From assembly GCF_964340395.1 (NCBI RefSeq), contig NC_135569.1, positions 10,293,540-10,357,539 of the forward strand: 64,000 nt of DNA. The letters run 5' to 3'. Made by a program: the position numbers and the translations under genes. The notes beneath the pieces were generated by a model. It saw only the letters and a program-made list of their open reading frames with translations, searched no databases and had not been told where the DNA came from. This DNA comes from Glandiceps talaboti (Eukaryota; Hemichordata; Enteropneusta; Spengelidae). Below, piece by piece: positions 54,212 through 64,000 of this stretch (position 1 is its first letter; each line of letters starts with the position of its first letter).

Positions 54212-55807
54212 TTACAACAGAGACACATGAATTAAAGGGGAGTAGCGATAAATTGAAGTTGTGTATATCTCCACTTCTTTGGAGGTGTAAATATCTTATC
54301 AAGGACGTACAACTCGTAATGAATGTTGTTATCACATATACATGACTCACGTTCGTGGAGTTTAGCGAATATGAAATATATGAAAATCGAAAGTGAAAAT
54401 CGGCCATTATCTCTCAAGTACGATGACCTCTTTTTGAGTTCATCTTTCAGGATATTTAAGGAGCATCTCTTTGTGCACAATAGCCTGTTTATACACCACA
54501 ATACAGTAAACAAAACGTCGTACGTTTCCTAAACCGTGTAAACCTTCTCGTAGTTAATATTTCAGAAGAAAACGTCGAGAAATAAAACGTGCGAAAGCCA
54601 GTTAATGTCTTACTTGTGTTGTTTAATGTATCTGTCAATATTACAGCAACTTTTGATATCATAGAAACTATGCATTTTCTTACGGTTTGTAAATGTATAT
54701 TTATACAATTCCAACTGAGAAAAATGTTTTCTCGGGTTTTGTTTTATCTACGACTGGTCAAAGATAGACATACAGGAAAATCGGATGTGTGTGAAGTATT
54801 ATTTTTAGTTTTAAATTTAATGTAACTGATGGCATGCAAAAACCTCTCAATATCCAATATTTCTCGTTATACGACAAAAGACATAAACAAAATACATTTC
54901 TGTAGCGTAATAATCTTTCTTTTCCACGTGTTGTAATCATCTTCGACATCAGTGTGTTTCCTCGTACCCATATCAGGACGGCAAACTACAAGGCACTGAT
55001 GATACAGTTGGTAAAAGATCAAAATCGCTATGTTATCTCACAGACTAGGTCTGTGGTTATCTACAACACCTACGACATCTCTTATGTAACGAACTTTAGG
55101 GCAGGCAACCATTCATTAGCACATATTCAATTTTGTTATCTACAACACCCACGACATCTAATCGTTGGTGGAGGGTCTGTGGTGCAGCCATTCACTATGG
55201 AGCGTCTATGCATTCACTAAGACAGATTCAATTTGCTTTCATATCTACAGTACACACGATGCCTCGTTACATGTCTGTGAATGGTTAGTTGAGGCAACCA
55301 TGACACATTGTCAATGGCAATAAAGCGATTTACCCCACGTGGCAGTGGAAAGACTGATATTAGAGTATCAAAACTGAGCAGACCAATGAGTACTGAGAAG
55401 GCAGCATGGTGAATAAGCAATGGACAGAAAGTAGCCTATTGAAAATATACACCCATTTAGTTTGTCCTTCTCTTATACCCATTTCTATGTCCTTTGATTT
55501 GCTACAGCCATGCAAAACAAGTCTTCGTCGAAGACATATATCCTCACCATTTCAACTCTTATTCATATTCTGAATTTCTTACGACAAATATAGCTGCCAA
55601 AACAGTGCCAATCAGTCATTATCGTGAATGTCGTGAAACAAAGCGATTTGTATATGTGAACTACTTTATCTGACATTTCTGCCAGGTTTGGTTAAAATTG
55701 GCCCATGCACATCAGAGTTGTGTATGCACAGTATAATGTTTGGCTATTTGACCTAGAAGACTGAAGTCAAGGTCAAAGTCAGGGTCTCATTAGAAAGCTC
55801 ATTATAG
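54212..55807. other. Intergenic, no gene seen
   Basis: A loose duplication of tctgtggttatctacaacac / ttatctacaacacccacgac lies at 55050-55160. Several 60-90 codon frames on both strands have no support. Confidence 0.45.
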
Positions 55808-56011
55808 ATAACATGGGTGTCTACACCTAAATGTTCTGTCATTTGTGGCAATCGTATCAAAGAGGTGGACGTTATCTCTTTTGTTGAAATTTTATTAGAC
55901 AAACACCTTATCAGGTCCAACCATACTGACAAAGTAGAGCTATTCAGTTTATTAAACTCATTGGGAAGAAATGTGGAATTTTGTACAGACTGGGACACAT
56001 TTGAGTATTAA
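55808..56011 (+). pseudogene. Possible death-effector-domain-like fragment
   Basis: Open frame after a TAG, without a clear ATG, encoding about 67 residues ending VEILLDKHLIRSNHTDKVEL then FSLLNSLGRN...DTFEY and a TAA. The order hydrophobic helix, DK-hxI, spacer, hELFxLLxxLGRNxxF resembles helices 4-6 of death effector domains, which pair in apoptosis adaptors and caspases. The first half of the domain is not in frame upstream, where the sequence looks like dispersed AAGGTCAA-type repeat. It could be a decayed retrocopy, a single exon of a gene not otherwise visible, or chance. Confidence 0.25.
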
Positions 56012-56228
56012 ATGTTTTATTATTTTTCTTTATACTTCCCAATACTTCTTATGACCTAGAGATTTTATTGGGTAGTACTTTCCCAACATATCTGAATTGC
56101 ATTATAGCTGCCAAAATGATTGCTCGCACGATGCTGTTCAAATCACCCACGAGAAAAAGTATAGGCTTTCGATTTCCATTTGGTTTACTTTGTATTAAGT
56201 AAACCAATATAAAATGTGTTGGTTTGGC

Positions 56229-56573
56229 GTAAAAATGAATTGTGTGGTTCCGATTACATTCAATTTTAGAATAGGTTGGGTAGGTAGTTTTTTATTTTAT
56301 TTTATTATTCTTTTATATGTGAGTGTCCAGCTCAGGTAGTTATGTTTTCCGTTGTTTTCCACATGGTGTCTGTGTTATGTGTTTCTTCTCATCAGATGTA
56401 CAGCCATTACAGATTGGAAGAACAGTTTTATAATGTTTTTTTTTTTAAAAGTAGATTTCAGTTTCCGCATCCACGATTTTCACGATTTTATTTTTTTTCT
56501 CGAATACGTAAAAAATACGTGAAAATTTAGGTGGAGTCAGGTAACCGGAACAACACAACTTTTTTCTTAGGCC
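56229..56573 (+). mobile_element. Family-A MITE, copy 7
   Basis: aaaaatgaattgtgtggttc to tcaggtaaccggaacaacac and tcttaggcct. Confidence 0.8.
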
Positions 56574-58204
56574 TTTGTTGTATACCATGAGGTATGTCCT
56601 ACTTCTAGTGGTCTGAAGATGTGTGTAACTCGTAGCCTAGCCTGTAGGAAAGTGTATGATCTAGTCTATGTGTCTTCGGATGTAGCCATGGAAACAACAC
56701 CTAAATTCTTGCATGACATGGACTTTGCAATTTCTGTGCTTTTATTTCATTTGTGACTCAGATTGACTAATTATGTTCTACTGTCACCATTATAACTGAA
56801 TTACATTCGTAATTATCATGAATTACTTCTTACTTTCATCACTCATATTGCAATTTAGTTATTGACGCGTCACAATAGTTCATGTATCAATTTAATACGT
56901 CTATCAAAAAGGATGTCAAGACTTACTTTGAATGAACAACTGTGCAGCTATTTCACTTATGACATTATGCGAAGGAAGAGTCAGCTATCAATAATCAGTG
57001 AAGAATATATATTTATGTTTGATTGAAATTTATCTTCTTGAACTTTGAGCTATATTGATTTATACCATTTGGTTCATGGCATAATGTTAATGTTGACCAA
57101 AATATGCAGTGAAATTTACATAGTTGTGTTTGATTAAAATTTCAGACTTATAATTTTTAGAATACAATGTATAATTATTCAACTTAAAGTGCGCCAAAAC
57201 AAAATGTAACACTGTAGATTTGTTTTCAATTTGTCTTCGACGAAAATTGTACTTCTGCGACTTTTTATCAGAAATGAAAATTTGATGTCGATTGAAGTTA
57301 TGTTATTTATTATATTATGAACTCTCAGACTTCTCTTTTGAGTTAATTTATGATTGTTTTATCATAGACTCGACATTATCTAAAGGTAAAGTCAGCCAAA
57401 ACAGTGAGGTTTATATCTTTGTTTCCTATTCAAACTGTTCCTCGTGTACTTCCACACTTAAATGATTGAATACCGTTTACACTTATACATTTCTTTGGCC
57501 TATGATGTACGAAGAAGAAAACATTGTACATTATTTGTTTTCATAATCAAATAACTTGATTTTGATAAAAACGTTAGTTTTGCAACTTTTTACCAGGAAG
57601 GCAAAGTCGGACACAATACACAATAACAGTCTTATCTTTGTAGTAGATTCAAACCTTTTACGATCATGGACTCCAGCCTTATTTGGAGTATACAACATTC
57701 ATAATTGTTCTACCATGACTCATGCATGACGTTATGCGAAGGTAAATTTAACCAAATTAATAAAGCAGTGGAGATCACATATATGCTTCTTTATGTGAAC
57801 GTATAATCATAGTTTATTACCAATGTTTATATTGACATTTAGAAACAACACAGTAGCTGAATGAATAATACGGTAGGTAAAAGGTGACGGAAAATAATGA
57901 ATTGCTAATCTGTCAACATTGATTCTCATACTTTGATACTATTTACAGTTATATAATTTGTCTTCATCACATTATATGAAAATGAATTAACCAAAATTAG
58001 CCATGATGATATATTTAGATTACCAATCTTCATGCACTTTCAAACTTATTTTTGACTCAATAACATTTGCGATTATTCAGTTACTTGTCTCATGATATTA
58101 AATGAAGATAAATCAGCTAACATATTGTGTTTGATAAAGGTTTATCCAAGTTATTTGTGACTTAATGATATGTATAGAAAATATAATTTATTTTTATATA
58201 CGGT
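56574..58204. other. Intergenic, no gene seen
   Basis: Very AT-rich. Loosely repeating segments of about 250-300 bp each include a variant of gacattatgcgaagg / gacgttatgcgaagg (near 56962, 57729) and cagctatcaata/cagccaaaacagtgag, suggesting an old, diverged tandem array leading into the satellite. Confidence 0.35.
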
Positions 58205-60440
58205 TGACATGAACCTCCTATCAAAACACTCGTACAGTGTGTGGATATAGACATGGTTGATAAAAACATCCTATCAAAATACTCGTACAGTGTGGATATA
58301 GACATGGTTGATAAGAACCTCCTATCAAAACACTCGTACAGTGTGGATATAGACATGGTTGATAAGAACCTCCTATCAAAACACTCGTTGTACGGTGTGT
58401 AGATATAGACATGGTTGATAAGTACCTCCTATCAAAATACTCGTACAGTGTAGATATAGACATGGTTGATAAGAACCTCCTATCAAAATACTCGTACAGT
58501 GTTTAGATATAGACATGGTTGATAAGAACCTCCTATCAAAATACTCGTACAGTGTGGATATAGACATGGTTGATAAGACCCCCCCCCCAATCAAAATACT
58601 CGTATGGTGTGTAGATATAGACATGGTTGACAAGAACCTCCTATCAAAACACTCGTACGGTGTGTAGATATAGACATGGTTGACAAGAACCTCCTATCAA
58701 AACACTCGTACGGTGTGTATATATAGACATGGTTGATAAGAACCTCCTATCAAAATACTAGTACAGTGTGTGGATATAGACATGGTTCATAAGAATCTCC
58801 TATCAAAATACTCGTACAGTGTGGATATAGACATGGTTGATAAGAACCTCCTATCAAAATACTTGTACAGTGTGGATATAGACATGGTTGATAAAAACAT
58901 CCTATCAAAATACTCGTACAGTGTGGATATAGACATGGTTGATAAGAACCTCCTATCAAAATACTCGTACAGTGTGGATATAGACATGGCTGATAAGAAC
59001 CTCCTATCAAAATACTCGTACAGTGTGGATATAGACATGGTTGATAAGAACCTCCTATCAAAACACTCGTACAGTGTGGATATAGACATGGTTGATAAGA
59101 ACCTCCTATCAAAACACTCGTACAGTGTGGATATAGACATGGTTGATAAGACCCCCCCCCCCCAATCAAAATACTCGTATGGTGTGTAGATATAGACATG
59201 GTTGACAAGAACCTCCTATCAAAACACTCGTACAGTGTGTAGATATAGACATGGTTGATAAGAACCTCCTATCAAAATACTCGTACAGTGTGGATATAGA
59301 CATGGTTGATAAGAACCTCCTATCAAAACACTCGTACAGTGTTTAGATATAGACATGGTTGATAAGAACCTCCTGTCAAAACACTCGTACAGTGTGTAGA
59401 TATAGACATGGTTGATAAGAACCTCCTATCAAAATACTCGTACAGTGTGGATATAGACATGGTTGATAAGAACCTCCTATCAAAATACTCGTACAGTGTA
59501 GATATAGACATGGTTGATAAGAACCTATCAAAACACTCGTACAGTGTGTAGATATAGACATGGTTGATAAGAACCTCCTATCAAAATACTCGTACAGTGT
59601 GGATATAGACATGGTTGATAAGAACCTCCTATCAAAATACTCGTACAGTGTGGATATAGACATGGTTGATAAGAACCTCCCATCAAAATACTCGTACAGT
59701 GTGGATATTGACATGGTTGATAAGAACCTCCCATCAAAATACTTGTATGGTGTGTAGATATAGACATGGTTGATAAGACCCCCCCCCCCAATCAAAATAC
59801 TCGTATGGTGTGTAGATATAGACATGGTTGATAAAAACATCCTATCAAAATACTCGTACAGTGTGGATATAGACATGGTTGATAAGAACCTCCTATCAAA
59901 ATACTCGTACAGTGTTTAGATATAGACATGGTTGATAAGAACCTCCTATCAAAATACTCGTACAGTGTAGATATAGACATGGTTGATAAGAACCTCCTAT
60001 CAAAATACTCGTACAGTGTTTAGATATAGACATGGTTGATAAGAACCTCCTATCAAAATACTCGTACAGTGTAGATATAGACATGGTTGATAAGAACCTA
60101 TCAAAATACTCGTATGGTGTGTAGATATAGACATGGTTGATAAAAACATCCTATCAAAATACTCGTACAGTGTGTGGATATATACATGGTTGATAAGAAC
60201 CTCCTATCAAAATACTCGTATGGTGTGTAGATATAGACATGGTTGACAAGAACCTCCTATCACAACACTAGTACAGTGTGGATATAGACATGGTTGATAA
60301 GTACCTCCTATCAAAATACTCGTACAGTGTGGATATAGACATGGTTGATAAGTACCTCCTATCAAAATACTCGTACAGTGTGGATATTGACATGGTTGAT
60401 AAGAACCTCCCATCAAAATACTTGTATGGTGTGTAGATAT
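58205..60440. repeat. 51-bp satellite, about 43 copies
   Basis: Consensus gtgtggatatagacatggtt plus gataagaacctcctatcaaa and atactcgtaca. Length variants of 53-54 bp (gtgtgtagata) and a variant with a C8-C11 run (near 58580, 59150 and 59780) are interspersed. Because 51 is a multiple of three, both strands stay open over many units (17-residue repeats); composition and frame-shifting variants argue against coding. Confidence 0.97.
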
Positions 60441-62170
60441 GGAATTTGAAAATACAGCATTGACAATATTTATTTGATAGTATAAAATTTAGAAACAGGA
60501 TGTTTCAACGCATCCCCTCAATTCCAAAATCGGAGTATGATATAGCCTGAAGGTATTTTTTGATATTTGTGTAATCAACACATAATTGTTATCCCATTCA
60601 ATTTTTTATCTAATAACCACACTTTAGCACTGAATTTGATCCAGTCCCATTGAAAAGACATAATAGAAGCTTTATCCCAATCGTAGTTATTATATTGTTG
60701 TTTTCTGATATTTCTCAGTGTTGGATTTCTCTCAAGTGTCTCTGGTTTAATGAATTGCCAGTGTCGTCATTATCTATCTAATTGAAATGAGTTCAATAAC
60801 TCTGAATGATGTTTTCGACTCCTGACAACTACATACTAGGTATCAATAATATCAATGCGTGGGTTGCTTAAAGGTGAGTGCACTGACATTATAGACACAT
60901 TGAACGTTTTCTTCTTCTTGTTCAGAAATGTGTGTCTAAATAAATAAAAATTACACACGCCACGAGGCTATGCGATAGTTTCCTTGTTCTTTGAAGGAAA
61001 AGTCAAGTAAGGCTTTTATGTGTTTAGTACACTTGTATTGATTAATGCTATCAATTCGAATGGAATCCTGGGAAAGAAAATAATTTAGAGGCTACTCTAC
61101 TTGACACGTGTTCAGCCATTTTGTGATTTCCTGCAAGGGCCCATGGGAAAACCTTTGATGATGACATCACAAATACCCTAGTGTCTTTTTCTTGAAAGTA
61201 CAAAGACTAACAAATACGTATGAAACGATGTCGCATTCTTTGAATGTCTGAGACAGAAACATGACAAGTGCAGAAAGCTACTCAACGTAAACAAGACTTC
61301 CTTATCAATTACATTTCCGTGTGATCGTCCTAAACAATAAAGTGGCAATTCAACATTGCATGAAGGTAAAAAGGAAAATGGTGTCCATGTGGAAGTTTCA
61401 TGTAAACATGTTTACCGGCTAATGGGATTCTTCTTGTTCTAAAGGGCAAATATGAGAGTACGTTTCAAGTAATGCACTTTAATATCAAATGTCATCATTT
61501 TATCATGACAAAAGTGTGCGGTTAACGTGTCATTTTTGTTGTAGTATTGTCAATTAGTGTAACAGTTAGTGAAAACGCAGGAAATATTTAGGAATATTCA
61601 ATTTATCATTTCGCTGTTAAATGGTCAAAATGATATTCTTTTTGTTCTCAATGCAAGTATTAAACGTATATGTCATCATTTTAGCATGACGAAAGGTTAC
61701 TGCTAACATAACATTTGTTGTTATGATAGTTTTGTCAATTAGAGTTAGTTTAAATGCAGGAAATTTTAGTAATATTCAATTTATTATTTCCCTGCTAAAT
61801 GGGCACAATAATTCACATTTAGGCAAAAATAAAAAACAACAATGTTTGCTTCCGGTAAAATGACTTCAGAAGATATGGTAGGTAGATCCGGGTTTCATTT
61901 TGTTATACATTTATTTTTAATTACTTCAACCCAAAGACAAGATACTCGTTGGTCACAATACTTCAAAAACAGTTGATGAGGTGTAAAAGAATTAAATGAA
62001 GACACATGAGAATGATTCAGACTTAGGCAAACACAATATGCAGACTGTGCTGTTATAGGCTGAAATAACAACGTTTCTCTCTGGAATGTGATTTTTAAAA
62101 AGTAAGCAAAGATACTTTGGCAAGAAAATCTACAGGGCAAGAGATTGAAGTAAATGGACATAATGTTACC
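60441..62170. other. Intergenic, no gene seen
   Basis: A diverged direct duplication is visible: tttaggaatattcaatttat (near 61588) and ttttagtaatattcaattta (near 61764), with matching catcattttatcatgacaaaa / catcattttagcatgacgaaa upstream. Confidence 0.4.
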
Positions 62171-62189
62171 TTATTGCATGAAACAAGTG

Positions 62190-62270
62190 TTTAGGGTGGG
62201 CGGCTTAAAACTAGGTCGGTTGGGTTATTGGAAACACAATTTTTATTTTATTTGGCCTTATGCTCGCTTA
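62190..62270 (+). mobile_element. Family-A-like terminal fragment
   Basis: gtttagggtgggcggcttaa to ggttattggaaacacaattt and atttggcctta; same termini as the family but a different subfamily. Confidence 0.55.
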
Positions 62271-62619
62271 CCTGACATTGTTGAAGGTTATAGACGATCA
62301 ATGGAGGTAGAGAGTAATGAAAGAGAGAGTTTGTTTACAACAATTCAGCTCCTAAGCCTCTTCTCACAGGCTTTTCATGATATATGGCTGAAGTTTACTC
62401 AACCCGATCTCGCCACGCATTCAGTTCAGCCACGGACTTATAGCAAGGCAACAGCCCTTTAAAATTATTCAACTTCTTGGGTCCAGCATACAATCCGTTG
62501 TAAGCGTACAGATTAAAGTATTTACATAGCAACCTCTATCCTACCAGGTCCCCAATTATATAACTGGGTTGACGAGCATAATTGTGATTCAAGTTTTATT
62601 CAAGGCTAGGACTTCAGCA

Positions 62620-62760
62620 TTCAGAAAAAAAGACGACAGAAGTTCGGCTTGAACCTGCAACCTGTCACCTACATATTCCAAGCAGCCATTGTACTTTATT
62701 TTGTTTTTATTATTGTGTAAGTTTGACTTGTCTATGATGAAGTGAAATAAATGAAATAAA
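62620..62760 (-). other. Possible tRNA-like SINE head
   Basis: On the minus strand, tggctgcttgg is followed about 35 bases later by ggttcaagcc, a B-box match (about 62655-62646). No acceptor stem was found. Could equally be chance. Confidence 0.2.
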
Positions 62761-63343
62761 AATAAAAAAATAACCGAAGGGGTGTCTTTTCTCCCGGCCA
62801 TTTCAGCTATTAACACAATATTCAAAGTAAGCAATCCTGCATTGAGTCACATTAAATCAAAAGTACTCATTTAACATAACATGTGTCAAAATCAAACTGG
62901 TATGAAATTAAAAATTTCACTAAAAACGCTGATTTTTGCAAACTTTTACGATGTAATGTTTATAAATTGTATAATTTTTTATGATGCAAAGTTCTATAAA
63001 GTGTATAGGCATATTATACACGTACATATTTTGAGTACACTCACAAACTCTGTCATTCTAATTTGAAAGCACATTAGATTCATTGACAGCCCCTCTCCCC
63101 AGAGAGTTGTAGGTATTCACAAAAGGTTAAGCTATGAATGTCATCAGGAAAAATGCAGCTCCGAGTAGGTGCGAAGAGTGTTACCTATCCTGCTAATTAA
63201 CACATTTTCCTTCTCCGATAGTTCTCCACAAAATCATATTGGAATGAAATAAATTACCTTAACTATATCAAGGTCAGACATAGGGCAATCATTTAAATTC
63301 TATCAATGCCCGTTAGGAGAGTATGTTATGGTTATATTTTTGC

Positions 63344-63490
<147 letters not shown>

Positions 63491-63593
63491 ATAATTAATT
63501 ACAAATGAAACCCGTTCAAATATATTTTGACGTTATGGTTAAAACTAAATTTACAAAAATTAGTCGTTGATTAAAATTCTGAATTCATTCAAA

Positions 63594-64000
63594 GCTGCAC
63601 TAGCTGCAACGGGAACGTTTTAAAAAATGTACATAATTTATACTTGTAATATCGTACACCGTGAACAGTTTCGCATCACTTGTGGATAAACGTATTTTGT
63701 AGCTACATACACGATAAATCGAATCAAATTGATTTTGGGTCCACACCAAACAATCAGCACCCTCAACGGTGATCACGATTTTAACCTGTTTATGTACTGC
63801 TTATGGATAATATCGACCACTGGTTAACATGTACAATGTCTAATTATTGGTATTAACAATTTTCAGTGAATATATTGTGGATGTCTGGTCAAAAAATAAC
63901 ACTCCAATTACACCGGTACAGTTTTAATATGGTGACAGATTCACAACTAATCTTCCTCTCAAGATTTTTTCTTGCCACTACACTACCTACTTAATATTGA
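63594..64000. repeat. Family-B repeat, runs off the window
   Basis: Starts aaagctgcactagctgcaac; contains caccctcaacggtgatcacg, tggttaacatgtacaatgtc, and a second internal half (gtgacagattcacaactaat). Confidence 0.7.

Noticed and set aside
58162-60416. Many overlapping frames with 17-residue repeats on both strands
   Set aside because: The satellite unit is 51 bp, so frames stay open on both strands; 53-54 bp variants shift the frame, and there is no start context or splice support.

Overview
This is a stretch of animal nuclear genome, most likely from a marine invertebrate. It is AT-rich and intron-rich, with GT..AG introns and AATAAA signals. It is crowded with short non-autonomous transposons, truncated LINEs and long microsatellites. 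The phylum cannot be fixed from the sequence; an invertebrate deuterostome is a guess. Coding sequence is under 5 percent of the window.

Three genes are well supported. (1) 1-4953, + strand: the last six coding exons of glyceraldehyde-3-phosphate dehydrogenase; the 5' part lies outside the window. (2) 16513-20868, + strand: a four-exon gene for a secreted protein of about 383 residues. (3) 29922-36287, - strand: a four-exon gene for a secreted protein of about 364 residues. Genes 2 and 3 are diverged paralogues placed tail to tail. Each has a signal peptide exon, a long Pro/Ser-rich linker exon, and a C-terminal domain split over exons 3 and 4. All six introns are phase 0, and the C-terminal domains align without gaps over their last 54 residues, with the same two cysteines and a tryptophan. 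The domain resembles the C-terminal beta-domain of transcobalamin and intrinsic factor (DUF4430-like), but the helical cobalamin-binding barrel is absent. This pair is the most interesting biology seen.

Weaker gene signals are a TATA box with a possible non-coding first exon for gene 2 (11467-11635), a possible non-coding first exon for gene 3 (37736-37875, - strand), a possible two-exon short secreted peptide (40433-41818) with its own TATA box and leader exon at 39204-39348, a 56-codon open frame at 12336-12506, and a death-effector-domain-like fragment at 55808-56011.

Mobile DNA explains much of the rest. A degenerate LINE (47683-49285, - strand) carries a second, 5'-truncated LINE (48588-49061) inserted into its reverse transcriptase, flanked by a 10-bp repeat. 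A third LINE 3' end lies at 22493-22690. A tRNA-derived SINE lies at 26870-27100. At least seven families of inverted-repeat elements are recognisable by comparing the window with itself; several are nested in one another, and two show tandem amplification of one terminal arm.

Tandem arrays include a 51-bp satellite (58205-60440), a 34-bp minisatellite (21770-22310), five long (AT)n or (AT)n-rich tracts, and (CT)n, (GTAT)n, (CTGT)n, (ATC)n/(AAC)n and (AAAC)n tracts. I saw no convincing gene between 42 kb and 64 kb apart from mobile-element and fragment sequences. No rRNA, canonical tRNA gene or CRISPR array was seen.
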